DNA of 64,000 nt, taken from NCBI GenBank assembly GCA_910587745.1, contig CAJUNE010000002.1, positions 1 to 64,000 on the forward strand, read 5' to 3'. The notes beneath the pieces are model-generated. The model had not been told where the DNA came from and ran no database searches. It worked only from the letters and a program-made list of their open reading frames with translations. Below, in pieces: positions 7,973 through 17,238 of this stretch; the first letter of the stretch is position 1, and each line of letters opens with the position of its first letter. Position numbers and translations under genes: made by a program. The DNA comes from an uncultured Bacilli bacterium. Its GTDB lineage: Bacteria > Bacillota_I > Bacilli_A > RF39 > UBA660.

Positions 7973-8905
7973 TTAATATTCTTTTAGTATTTTTAAATAG
8001 TTCTTTAATTCATTACTAGGATTTATTTCTAAGCAATAGTTTATTCTTCCTATAATGCTATTTAAATATTTCTCTTTATCTTTTTTTAGATGTTTACAAT
8101 GACTTTCTAGTCCATATTTTTTTATATAATACATCTCTTGTCTTATTTTTCTTTTATATTCTTTCATTATATTTATTTTCTTATTTACTATTATACCTGT
8201 TACTAATTGTCTACTATTATTTTGGATAACTTTTGTTTTTTTCTCATTTAAATTATATCCCATTTCCTCTAAAAAAACTTCAACTTTATTCTTAAGCTTT
8301 TTGACATTAAAATCACCTGAAAATGTTAAATCATCACAATATCTTGTGTAACTTATTTTTCTGTCTTCACAATATTTTCCTATATATTCATCAAAATTTT
8401 TTAAAGCTAAATTTGATAAATAAGGACTGGTAGGAGCGCCTTGTGGTAAATAATCATAGTATGTACATAGTTTAACTAATAATACTTTTATTTCTTTAGG
8501 GAATATACTATTTGGTAAGGAATTATAAATATTCTCAAATGTGATGTTAGTAAAAAAATCTTTTATGTCTAGTTTTAAAATGACTTTTTTATCTATATGA
8601 GGATAAGCATTGTCTACTAGTTTTTTATTTGGTATGTATGCACAGGCATATTTAGATATTTTTAAACCATATAAAACATTATTTAATATATTCTTTTGAA
8701 TACTTTTTAAGATTGGTTTTGGTACTAATAACTCTCTTTTAGTCCCATCTTTTTTATTTATATATTTGGAAGTATAAAACTTTTCAGGTTTATTACTTAT
8801 AGTGTATAAGATATTTAATTTTTCTTTATCACTAAACTTATTTTTTACTAAGTCTAATGATAAAATAAATTCCTTAATTTGTTCTTTGGTTAAATACTTC
8901 CACAT
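7973..8905 (-). CDS. Retron-type reverse transcriptase
   Basis: This 310-residue reverse transcriptase makes msDNA from an adjacent RNA. Visible motifs are NAYPH (99-103, the retron NAxxH signature), DIKDFF (about 113, catalytic Asp), LPQGAPTSP (153-161), YCDD (189-192, catalytic pair) and VTG (235-237, retron signature), then a thumb-like C terminus. Length and the NAxxH/VTG pair separate it from group II intron and DGR enzymes. ATG 8905 has AAAGGTG 7 bases upstream and is preferred to GTG 8914. Directly upstream lies a 177-bp locus with retron ncRNA features. No effector gene is fused or adjacent downstream (ychF follows), so this may be an effector-less type or its effector is unrecognised. 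Confidence 0.93.
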   Translation of the reverse strand: MWKYLTKEQIKEFILSLDLVKNKFSDKEKLNILYTISNKPEKFYTSKYINKKDGTKRELLVPKPILKSIQKNILNNVLYGLKISKYACAYIPNKKLVDNAYPHIDKKVILKLDIKDFFTNITFENIYNSLPNSIFPKEIKVLLVKLCTYYDYLPQGAPTSPYLSNLALKNFDEYIGKYCEDRKISYTRYCDDLTFSGDFNVKKLKNKVEVFLEEMGYNLNEKKTKVIQNNSRQLVTGIIVNKKINIMKEYKRKIRQEMYYIKKYGLESHCKHLKKDKEKYLNSIIGRINYCLEINPSNELKNYLKILKEY

Positions 8906-8920
8906 TAAAATCACCTTTAA

Positions 8921-9097
8921 AAAGCAGTACTTTAAAATTATCTTATATAGATATCATGGACAAAAGTATAATGAAATTATACCTTAGCCTTTAGGCGGGT
9001 CCTTGCTAGCTATATTAGTAAATGAGTTATATAAAATCTTTCGAATAAGCGACTCGCTTTTCTATCTGCTATTTCAAACAGAAACCTCTACTGCTTT
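8921..9097 (-). ncRNA. Candidate retron msr-msd RNA
   Basis: The locus is bounded by a perfect 9-bp inverted repeat, AAAGCAGTA at the RNA 5' side (9097-9089) and TACTGCTTT at the 3' side (8929-8921), as expected for retron a1/a2. The 3' arm ends 15 bases before the reverse transcriptase start. A G at 9088 directly follows a1 and is a candidate branching guanosine. Internal hairpins include AAGCG-AGT-CGCTT (9047-9059) and GTATAA-loop-TTATAC (8966-8982), and a TTATATA/TATATAA pairing could close the msd stem. An extended -10 promoter sits just upstream. The fold was judged by eye only. Confidence 0.75.
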
Positions 9098-9103
9098 ATT
9101 CGT

Positions 9104-9112
9104 ATTATAACA
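9104..9112 (-). promoter_or_regulatory. Extended -10 promoter of the retron
   Basis: On the minus strand TGTTATAAT (TGn-TATAAT) ends 7 bases before the a1 repeat, so transcription would begin at or next to the 5' end of the msr. Confidence 0.65.
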
Positions 9113-9175
9113 GATATAATATTAAAATGCACTAATTATTTTTTTATTATGTCGAAATCTGTCGTACGAATTTTG

Positions 9176-9204
9176 TTGCTATTTACTCTTTAATAATTTA
9201 GAAT
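9176..9204 (+). promoter_or_regulatory. Promoter inside element A
   Basis: TTGCTA (9176-9181) and TAGAAT (9199-9204) are 17 bases apart. The same pair (TTGCCA, 17, TAGAAT) is preserved in element B. The start point falls at the GAGCGTTAGGG arm. Confidence 0.65.
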
Positions 9205-9302
9205 AATAACTTGAGCGTTAGGGCTAATGCATTTACTTATACCATTATTTTTTATTCTATTACATTCCCTTGGGGGTTTTGACGTAGAAAGGAAGTGATG
9301 TT

Positions 9303-9383
9303 GTGGAGTTTCGGATAAGAGTAATTTTACCGTTTAAAAAAACATTAGTCTTAAAGATAAGGCTAATGCTTACACGCAAGTAG
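9303..9383 (+). CDS. 26-residue peptide encoded by element A
   Basis: The GTG start has AAAGGAAG 8 bases upstream. The peptide is basic with alternating hydrophobic residues (starts MEFRIRVILPFKK, ends LMLTRK). Element B encodes a 27-residue counterpart at the same position, sharing the IRVxL core and a basic end. Conservation of start, stop and ribosome-binding site while the bases have diverged argues for translation. A small toxin or membrane peptide is possible. I do not recognise a named family. Confidence 0.5.
   Translation: MEFRIRVILPFKKTLVLKIRLMLTRK
9343..9368 (+). other. Hairpin in element A that overlaps the ORF 3' half
   Basis: CATTAGTCTTA (9343-9353) and TAAGGCTAATG (9358-9368) form an 11-bp stem with one G-U pair and an AAGA loop. 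The same GGCTAATGC also occurs at 9222-9230 in the leader, so the 5' copy can compete for the CATTAGTC strand. Element B has a different-sequence hairpin at the matching place. Confidence 0.6.
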
Positions 9384-9449
9384 TAGGCGTTAGACTAACC
9401 CTAACGCTCTACTAATTTAATATTAACATATTTTTTAAATAATTACAAC

Positions 9450-10997
9450 CTAGATAGTTGTTACGCCATTAATTCCAATTGGTAAACCTATTATAAACCA
9501 TACTATTAATAAAGCTAGTAATATTATACCTACTAACATAGTATATGGCATTTGATATCTTAGTGTTTTAAATAGATTAATTGGCTTGGAACTTTGATTA
9601 TATTTTTCTAAATAAGCAAGATATATACAATAATATGCCATTAATGGTGTTATACCCATAGTTACTGATTCACCAAATCTAAATATTGTTTGACTAAATT
9701 CTGGAGATATACCAATATTCATAAGAGTTGGTACAGCTATACCTGCCATTATAGCCCATTTAAAGCTTGAGTTTGGTAAGAATAAAGTTGAAATCGCAGT
9801 TATAATAAATAATATTACTATTAACGGAAAAGCTCCTAAGCCTTCTATAGTTAAGATATTTACTAAAGCTGCAGTTATAACTTCACCTATACCAGTTTTC
9901 TTAAATATACTTATAAATGTTGAAGCTAAAAATATTAATACTAATGTCTTTCCTATTCCATCTAAACTATGACCTAAATCGTCACAGAAATCTTTATTGT
10001 TTCTAATAGTCTTAGCTCCAATACCATAAAAGAAACCTAATATGATAAACAACATTGTTACTACAAAGACAAATCCATGGCTGAAAAATGATGTTGGACT
10101 AAATAATTTATCGATATAGAATAACTTAGTATTATCTAGTAATGCTCCTGATAAAGGTAATCCTGGAATAATACAATAAATAAATATTAATAAATATACT
10201 AAACCTGCTAGTCCTGCTAAAACTAATCCTTTTAGCTCTTTTTTATTTATCGTTAAATCCTCTTCTAAAGAACTTTCAGGAAATTCATACTTTGGTAATC
10301 TAGGAACTATAAAGTTTTCGGTAACAGATGTTATGACAAAAGCTAATATGATTATAGCTACTAACATAATAAATATAAAAGCTGTTGTTCCAAGAGCATA
10401 ACTAGAATTTATCATATGTGAACCTAATAATGTATTTATTAAAAGCTCAGAATCTGTTGCAGTAAATAATACACTTAATCCTGTACCAGCACTGAGAGCT
10501 GCAAAAGATGATATTATTCCTATATAGGGATTACGTCTTCCATATTCAAATATCAAGGCACTTAGTGGTATCATAATAACATATGGTAAATTGCCCATAA
10601 CACTAGATAATAAACATATAAGAACTAGTACAAAAGTTACATTTTTCTTTTTAGCTTTTTTTGTTAATAGTGTTATTGCTGTTTTTAAGAATCCACTTTT
10701 TTCCATTACACCTATACCAATTAATATGATTATTAAACTTGATAAGGGAGTAAATGATATAAAGTTTGATACGGTATTGGTAAATATATATTTTAAACCA
10801 CTTAAACTAAATAAAGATTCGACTGATACTAACCCTTGAGTATACTCTATATTAACATCACTTGCTATTTTATTATAAGTTACGTGTGTTCCTAAAAGGT
10901 GCAAAAAACCACTTAAAACAATGGTTGCTACTATTAAAATTAGTAATGTCATTATAGGATCTAAGGTTATTCTATCTTTAATTGACCTCTTTTTCAT
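9450..10997 (-). CDS. AbgT-family transporter (p-aminobenzoyl-glutamate type)
   Basis: This 515-residue polytopic protein has about 12 helices. The C-terminal FRFGESVTMGITPLMAYY region (about residue 440) corresponds to the AbgT YRxGDSxTNxITPxMPY signature (PF03806). Relatives import p-aminobenzoyl-glutamate or export sulfonamides. Its ATG lies inside the last codons of the DUF951 gene (20-base overlap) with GGAGGAAAGA as ribosome-binding site. It is thus the last gene of the parA-parB-mscS-DUF951 transcription unit. AbgT is not a usual member of that set. The substrate here is unknown. Confidence 0.85.
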   Translation of the reverse strand: MKKRSIKDRITLDPIMTLLILIVATIVLSGFLHLLGTHVTYNKIASDVNIEYTQGLVSVESLFSLSGLKYIFTNTVSNFISFTPLSSLIIILIGIGVMEKSGFLKTAITLLTKKAKKKNVTFVLVLICLLSSVMGNLPYVIMIPLSALIFEYGRRNPYIGIISSFAALSAGTGLSVLFTATDSELLINTLLGSHMINSSYALGTTAFIFIMLVAIIILAFVITSVTENFIVPRLPKYEFPESSLEEDLTINKKELKGLVLAGLAGLVYLLIFIYCIIPGLPLSGALLDNTKLFYIDKLFSPTSFFSHGFVFVVTMLFIILGFFYGIGAKTIRNNKDFCDDLGHSLDGIGKTLVLIFLASTFISIFKKTGIGEVITAALVNILTIEGLGAFPLIVILFIITAISTLFLPNSSFKWAIMAGIAVPTLMNIGISPEFSQTIFRFGESVTMGITPLMAYYCIYLAYLEKYNQSSKPINLFKTLRYQMPYTMLVGIILLALLIVWFIIGLPIGINGVTTI

Positions 10998-11184
10998 TCT
11001 TTCCTCCTATTACTTTTTTTAACTTTTTTGTAAATTCTAAACGGTCTAGCATTACTTCCCGTCCACAATTTAAACACTTTATTTTAATATCTACTCCCAT
11101 TCTTGTTATTTGCCACTCATTTGTGCCACAAGCATGGGGTTTCTTCATTATTACTATATCATTTATATTAAATGTCTTGTCCAT
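10978..11184 (-). CDS. DUF951 small zinc-ribbon-like protein
   Basis: This 68-residue protein has the DUF951 (PF06107) pattern VIMKKPHACGTNEW, then CLNCGREVMLDR. The three cysteines plus His suggest metal binding. The start chosen is ATG 11184, inside the end of mscS (17-base overlap), rather than the longer open frame. DUF951 genes typically sit between mscS-like and ychF genes; their function is not known. AbgT translation begins within this gene's end. Confidence 0.9.
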   Translation of the reverse strand: MDKTFNINDIVIMKKPHACGTNEWQITRMGVDIKIKCLNCGREVMLDRLEFTKKLKKVIGGKNEKEVN

Positions 11185-11992
11185 GATGTACCTCGATTTG
11201 ATTGTATGGAATTTTAATATTGTTTTTATCATATGCTAGTTTTATTCTTTTTAGCATTTCTCTTCTAATGTTATATCTTTTGTTTTGGTCACAATTAATC
11301 TTTACTAAGTATTTTACTGATGACGTGCCTAAATCATTAATTCCTAAATATTCACTATCAGGGAGAATTAATTTTTCTACTATTGCTTTATCTATAACGC
11401 CCATTAATACTTTTTCGACTTTGCTTTCTTTTTCTTCATATGCTGTGTCTATCTCCAGATATAAATTGGCTTTCTTTTGAGATAAATTAACTATCGTATC
11501 AATGTTACGATTGGCTATAACCATTACTTCACCACTAGCTTTTTTTATCTTTGTAACTCTTAAACCTAATTCAATTACTTCACCAGTAAAATCATTATAA
11601 GTTACAGTATCTCCTACAGCTAAATAGTTTTCTAATATTAATGATATACCACTTATAAAGTCTTTTAATGTATCTTGTAATGCTAAACCTAGAACAGCTC
11701 CAGCTACTCCAATACTAGCTATTAAACTTTTAGTATTAACTCCATAAAAATCTAATATTATTAAACCTGCGATAATATATATTATATATTTAAAAATACT
11801 TCCTATTAATTCAATTATAGTCTTTCTTCTTTTAGCTTCATAATCTGTCTTGCCTTTAATTAATATTTTAGAAACTACATTTTTAAATATTTTAACTAAA
11901 ATTATAGCGATTATAATAGTTAGTAATGTTCCTAATACTTTCTTGGTTAAAACGAAATCTAAAATATTTTCAATAAATGTTTTAAAATTCAT
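11168..11992 (-). CDS. mscS: Small-conductance mechanosensitive channel (MscS family)
   Basis: This 274-residue protein has three N-terminal membrane helices. The third is the pore helix, followed by the ALGLALQDTLKDFISG segment (about residues 105-120), which is characteristic of MscS. The beta domain (VGDTVTYNDFTGEVIELGLR) and an alpha/beta C-terminal cage follow. It opens on membrane tension to release osmolytes. It lies 2 bases after parB and overlaps DUF951, so it is translated as part of the par operon. Confidence 0.93.
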   Translation of the reverse strand: MNFKTFIENILDFVLTKKVLGTLLTIIIAIILVKIFKNVVSKILIKGKTDYEAKRRKTIIELIGSIFKYIIYIIAGLIILDFYGVNTKSLIASIGVAGAVLGLALQDTLKDFISGISLILENYLAVGDTVTYNDFTGEVIELGLRVTKIKKASGEVMVIANRNIDTIVNLSQKKANLYLEIDTAYEEKESKVEKVLMGVIDKAIVEKLILPDSEYLGINDLGTSSVKYLVKINCDQNKRYNIRREMLKRIKLAYDKNNIKIPYNQIEVHHGQDI

Positions 11993-11994
11993 TT

Positions 11995-12877
11995 TTAATC
12001 ACCTTCAATGTTTATATTTAATTCTTCTAATATACGAGTTAATTCTTCGTCATCTTTATATGGTATTTCTATTTTTTTATTGTTAATCTTTACTTTAACG
12101 CCTAGTCTTTCACGACATAAGTTTTCATAAATACTAAACTTTATATCAAATGTTGAGGCTCTATTTATGTTGTGCTTTTTAGGTATGTTTTCAGCATTAA
12201 TTAATTTCTCGGTATCCCTTACACTTAAGCCTTCTCTTACTATTTTATATGCTAATTCATTAATCTTGTTTTCATCTTCTAGTTTACTTAATGCCCTAGC
12301 ATGACCCATTGATAACTCTTTTTTTTCAACTAATTTAATAGTACTCTCAGGTAAATTTAATAAACCTAACATATTTGTTATGTAACTTCTACTTTTAGAG
12401 AATTTGTGCGCTAACTCTTCTTGAGTTATATTATTTATCTTAATGATATTTTCATAAGCTTTGGCCTCTTCAATGGGATTTAAATTCTCTCTTTCAATGT
12501 TTTCTATAAGAGCTATTTCCATCATTTCAACATCATTAAAATCTTTGATTATAGCGGGAATTGTTTTTAAACCTGCTAGTCTAGCTGCTCTTGTTCTTCT
12601 TTCTCCTGCAACTAATTCATAGCCTTTGATACTTTTTTTAACAATTATAGGTTGAATAATTCCGTGCTCTTTAATTGAATTTGCTAATTCTTCTAATGTG
12701 TCATTATCAAACATAACACGAGGTTGATAAGGATTACTTCTTATTTCCTCTAAAGGTATTTCGGTTATACCTCCTGTTTGTTTACCCTCGTCAACTATCT
12801 CAGTTTCAAATTTGTTGAAATTGATTACTTCATTTGAAAATAATTGCTCTAATCCTTTTCCTAAAGCTTTTTTGCGA

Positions 12878-12891
<14 letters not shown>
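11995..12891 (-). CDS. parB: Chromosome-partitioning protein ParB/Spo0J
   Basis: This 298-residue CTPase/parS-binding clamp shows the N-terminal ParB box (IPLEEIRSNPYQPR, about residue 45), the GERRTRAARLAGL arginine motif (about 95-107), a KorB-type HTH (about 120-190, with FSKSRSYITNMLGLLNLP) and a C-terminal dimerisation region. The start is GTG, overlapping parA by 14 bases. ParB loads on parS near oriC and works with ParA in segregation. No consensus parS was noticed in this window. The gene pair suggests, but does not prove, nearness to the chromosomal origin. Confidence 0.95.
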
Positions 12892-13663
<772 letters not shown>

Positions 13664-13771
13664 AATGCTACACCTCTTTATATTATAATTAGATAACTAG
13701 AATTATTTTATCATATAATTCTCTTTTTGTCTTTAATTTTAGATAATTATTTTTAGTTTTTAAAGCCTATC

Positions 13772-14314
13772 TTAGTATATTTTTATTTCTGTTATTAAAT
13801 AGTCTAATCTTATATCTGTTTTATCGCTTTTTATTTCTTTGGTTATTTGTTCTTCATAACATAAACCTATTTTTTTAATATTTGTATTACTTAAATATTT
13901 GTCATAATAACCTTTACCATAACCAATTCGATTCCTATTTTTATCAAAACATATTCCTGGAATAATTATTAAATCTATTTCTTCTTTTTTTATTGGTTTT
14001 TTATTTTTTACTTTTGGTTCTTTAATATTAAATGCTCCTACTTCTAAATCTTTTAAACAATTTATCTCATAAAAGTCCATAGTATTATCTTTGTTTATTT
14101 TAGGTAAAACTACTTTTTTGCTCTCTAAACTTATTTTAATTAATTCTTTTGTTTCTACTTCTGAAGATATATTACTATATAAAGCGATAACTTTACTTTT
14201 TTGATACTCTTTTGTATTTATTAATCTTTTAATTATTTCACTACTTTTTTTATCTCTATTATTAATATTATCTCGAATTATTTTATATCTCTTTCTTAAT
14301 TCTTCTTTATTCAT
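13772..14314 (-). CDS. 5-formyltetrahydrofolate cyclo-ligase
   Basis: This 180-residue protein converts 5-formyl-THF to 5,10-methenyl-THF with ATP. The family C-terminal motif RIGYGKGYYDKYL and the PGICFD stretch are present, and the length is normal. ATG 14314 is chosen over TTG 14326 because GAGG lies 6 bases upstream. It overlaps the stop of the CDF transporter by 8 bases, so the two are coupled. Confidence 0.93.
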   Translation of the reverse strand: MNKEELRKRYKIIRDNINNRDKKSSEIIKRLINTKEYQKSKVIALYSNISSEVETKELIKISLESKKVVLPKINKDNTMDFYEINCLKDLEVGAFNIKEPKVKNKKPIKKEEIDLIIIPGICFDKNRNRIGYGKGYYDKYLSNTNIKKIGLCYEEQITKEIKSDKTDIRLDYLITEIKIY

Positions 14315-15182
14315 TATTAACCTCAATAGGATTTACATGAATTATAGTTTTGTATATTTTACGATATTTATTAACAATTTCTGTTTCTAAAGTATCTGCG
14401 ATATTATGTGATTCAAAAGTACTTAAATTACCATCAACATCTATTGTTAATATCGCTATATATTTATAACCAGTTGCAATAGTATAAAAATCACTTACTT
14501 TTTTCACATTTTTATTACTTAATATATAATCTATTATTTTGGCTTTTTCTTCTTTTTCAATAGATATATCCATTAGTATTTTATAACTTTCAATAAATAT
14601 CTCAATGCCACTAAACATTATATATAGAGAAATAATCGCGCCAAATATTCCGTCAAAATAGTAAAATCCATATTTGCCTAAGATACATGATATTAAAGTA
14701 CCTGTTGTTAATATCATATCATTTCGATGGTCTTTCATACTAGCTTTAATTAAAATATTTGAATGTTTCTTGTACTCTTTCTTGCAATAGCAATATAAAA
14801 TAAATTTAATTATAATTGTTATTATACATACTAATATTAAATAATAAGAGAATATAAATTCATTTTTAATTATAATAGATGTTATAGATGTAATTAGTAT
14901 TTTACCTGCTATTATAATCATAAATATGCTTATTAATAAAGAAAATATATATTCAGCTTTACCATGACCAAAATTATGATTGTCGTCTTTGGGTATACTA
15001 GCTATTTTATTTCCAATTGATGTCATTAGAGATGAAAATATATCACCTGCAGAATTTAAGGCATCTGCTAACATAGCTTCACTATGACTAATTATTGCAA
15101 CCGATATCTTGATTATTAATAAAAATATATTGCCGATAATTCCTAATAATCCTACTTTTTTTGTACTTTCATATCTATTCAT
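14307..15182 (-). CDS. Cation diffusion facilitator (CDF) metal transporter
   Basis: This 291-residue protein has six membrane helices and a C-terminal metallochaperone-like domain ending with a histidine-bearing strand (IIHVNPIE). The helix-2 site reads LADALNSAGD, with the usual His of HxxxD replaced by Asn. The helix-5 site reads DHRNDMILT. The changed first site hints at a metal preference other than Zn2+, such as Mn2+ or Fe2+, but this is inference. It is coupled to the downstream folate gene. Confidence 0.9.
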   Translation of the reverse strand: MNRYESTKKVGLLGIIGNIFLLIIKISVAIISHSEAMLADALNSAGDIFSSLMTSIGNKIASIPKDDNHNFGHGKAEYIFSLLISIFMIIIAGKILITSITSIIIKNEFIFSYYLILVCIITIIIKFILYCYCKKEYKKHSNILIKASMKDHRNDMILTTGTLISCILGKYGFYYFDGIFGAIISLYIMFSGIEIFIESYKILMDISIEKEEKAKIIDYILSNKNVKKVSDFYTIATGYKYIAILTIDVDGNLSTFESHNIADTLETEIVNKYRKIYKTIIHVNPIEVNNE

Positions 15183-15290
15183 TTAATCACTTCCTTAGTG
15201 TTATTACATTATATCAAATATTTTATTTATTGGATATTATAAACGCTTAATTTTTAAAAGATATAAAATTTTATATATTCATTTAATAAC

Positions 15291-15318
15291 AAAAAAAGAG
15301 AATAATTCCTTACCCTCT
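15291..15318 (-). terminator. Rho-independent terminator (copy 1 of a repeated 50-bp block)
   Basis: On minus, AGAGGGTAA and TTATTCTCT form a 9-bp stem (two G-U) with a GGAA loop, followed by seven T. It ends the pstS-like/thioredoxin-fold pair. Confidence 0.8.
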
Positions 15319-15340
15319 TCCTCAAGTTCATTTATCTTTT
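15291..15340 (-). repeat. 50-bp terminator-containing repeat, copy 1
   Basis: The block through TCAAGTTCATTTATCTTTT is nearly the same as 54267-54315, which lies after another large surface-protein gene. Only a handful of bases differ. Confidence 0.75.
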
Positions 15341-15342
15341 GT

Positions 15343-17238
15343 TTATTTATATTTTTCAATTATTTTAGTAATATCTTCTGCTTCTTTAAAACCTATAAAA
15401 CCATCGACCATTTTACCATCTTTGATAACAACTACTGTTGGTGAAAGTTTACTATTTTTTAGTAATTCACCATAAGTTGCTTCTTTCTCTTCAAAGATTG
15501 TTTTTATATCTAATTTAGAATATAACTTATCAAAAGTATTACTACTGTTAAGTGATGTATTATATATGTTTATATTCATAGTTTTAACAAGACTATCTAG
15601 TTCAACTTCTAAATTGCGACATGGTTCACAAGGAACACTATCAAAATATAAAATATGTAAACCTTTTTTATCAAATAAACTTAATGCTTCTTCTTCATTT
15701 ATTTTTTTAATAACGTTTAATGGTGTGTCATTAAAAACATCTAATGATATTCTTGCACTAACAAAACTAATCGGTTCATACATTCCTGGTTTTTCTTCAT
15801 ACATATGAAGCTTATTATTAACTTTGTCAATAGCGAAACTCGCTTCTTTAATTAAATTATGATAATCTCTTTTTTCTTCACAATTTTCATCTTCAGAAAA
15901 ATAACATGTATCATAACCAGCGAAATCATTTCCAGCTTTTTTTAACTCTTGCATTATGTATTCATATAATTTTGTTTCAAAGTTAGGTATATCTTTTGTT
16001 GGATTATCACTTAAATAACTTATTTTTTTGTTTTTATCTATTAACATATTTACAGCATTTATTGTTTTTGTATTTATTTCTTTAGCTTCATTAAAGCCTA
16101 AATGATATTTGATAAAATCTTCTTTTTTATATTCTTTTTTATTAATCTGATAATATACTTGATAATCGTTTGCTGTATGATAATATATATCAGCGTTTAT
16201 ATAAATATAAGCATAATTATTTCCTTCTGTGTCTAATTTTTCTTTTTTTAATATTTCTTTTTCTAATAAATTAATATAATCTTTTAAATTAAGTTCTGTT
16301 ATTTCTTTAGAAATATAATTGTAGTCAGGGTCTATATTATTTTGATTATTAATTCTAAAGTTTACATATGTTTTATCATTTATAAAATGACCTGCATCAG
16401 CATATCCATTATTATCTTTTTCTAATAATTCATATATTTTATCAGCACAATTATTTGGTTCACAATAATTAGTTATATCTTTTTCATATATACTATTATC
16501 TAAATAACGATCATATATAGTTATATCATTAAAGAAATCATAATACTCTAAATAAATTCCACTAAATTCATCTTCCTTACTTTCATAGGTTAGAACAGCA
16601 TTCTTAGTATTAACACTTAAGATATAATCATTATTTTTAATTTTTTGGAGATTTTCAGCGATGGTATTTTCAATATTGTTATCATATTCAGAATCATTAT
16701 CTTCAGGGCTACAAATTCCCCACATACAAGTACTATTATAACTACTTTTTACTATAAAACTATATATATCAGAATCTTTATTGAATAGTTCTTCTATTGT
16801 TATTTCTTCACCAGTCTTTAAATTGACATTTACTGTTTCTATGGCACAACTTATACTTAAAACATTTGATACATTTGTATTGATGTGACAATTGTTACCA
16901 AATTCGCTTTCTTCAACTGTTAATACAGATAATTTTTCATTAACTTTATTTTCAATCTCTTTATCTTTTAAACCACTTATTTTAACCTTACCTTTTGTAA
17001 AATTTATTTCAATAGGATTTATAGGATATTTTTTAAATATATCAATTGTATCACTTTTAGAGACTTCTTTAAAAGTTAAAAATGGTTTAACATCCTCTTT
17101 GGGAGTGTTAGTAACTCCATTTTTATCAACATTTTCTTTATGTTTATAGATAGCAAAAGCTGTACCTGAGATGCTTAATATTACCACTAAGGCTAAAATA
17201 CTATAAAAGATAATATTATTTCTTTTTGATTGGGACAT
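15343..17238 (-). CDS. Membrane-anchored protein with C-terminal thioredoxin-like domain
   Basis: This 631-residue protein has an N-terminal transmembrane helix (about 8-30) and a large extracytoplasmic part that I do not recognise. The last 115 residues read as a thioredoxin fold: ILYFDSVPCEPCRNLE with a CxxC-type CEPC site near residue 538, and a SPTVVVIKDGKMVDGFIG strand with the cis-Pro position. Several further cysteines sit in the middle region (CHINTN, CMWGICSPED, CYFSEDENC), so disulfide handling is plausible. It overlaps the end of the PstS-like gene by 23 bases, indicating coupling. Confidence 0.7.
   Translation of the reverse strand: MSQSKRNNIIFYSILALVVILSISGTAFAIYKHKENVDKNGVTNTPKEDVKPFLTFKEVSKSDTIDIFKKYPINPIEINFTKGKVKISGLKDKEIENKVNEKLSVLTVEESEFGNNCHINTNVSNVLSISCAIETVNVNLKTGEEITIEELFNKDSDIYSFIVKSSYNSTCMWGICSPEDNDSEYDNNIENTIAENLQKIKNNDYILSVNTKNAVLTYESKEDEFSGIYLEYYDFFNDITIYDRYLDNSIYEKDITNYCEPNNCADKIYELLEKDNNGYADAGHFINDKTYVNFRINNQNNIDPDYNYISKEITELNLKDYINLLEKEILKKEKLDTEGNNYAYIYINADIYYHTANDYQVYYQINKKEYKKEDFIKYHLGFNEAKEINTKTINAVNMLIDKNKKISYLSDNPTKDIPNFETKLYEYIMQELKKAGNDFAGYDTCYFSEDENCEEKRDYHNLIKEASFAIDKVNNKLHMYEEKPGMYEPISFVSARISLDVFNDTPLNVIKKINEEEALSLFDKKGLHILYFDSVPCEPCRNLEVELDSLVKTMNINIYNTSLNSSNTFDKLYSKLDIKTIFEEKEATYGELLKNSKLSPTVVVIKDGKMVDGFIGFKEAEDITKIIEKYK

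Larger units (their letters stand above)
9147..9442 (+). repeat. Element A: 296-bp dispersed repeat with small ORF
   Basis: This copy matches element B (46953-47248, opposite strand) at both ends: the left end starts TTATGTCGAAATCTGTCGTA and the right end is CTCTACTAATTTAATATTAA followed by an AT-rich tail. Both copies are 296 bp, while the central part has diverged. Order: promoter (9176-9204), GAGCGTTAGGG (9213-9223), GGGGGTTTTG (9272-9281), ribosome-binding site (9289-9295), 26-residue ORF, hairpin (9343-9368) and CCCTAACGCTC (9399-9409). The right end lies 7 bases from the stop of the AbgT gene. No transposase or known target duplication is visible. Confidence 0.85.

Noticed and set aside
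7973..8905. Diversity-generating or group II intron reverse transcriptase
   Set aside because: NAxxH and VTG motifs, the short length and an adjoining msr-msd-like locus point to a retron. No template/variable repeat pair or intron maturase domain is visible.
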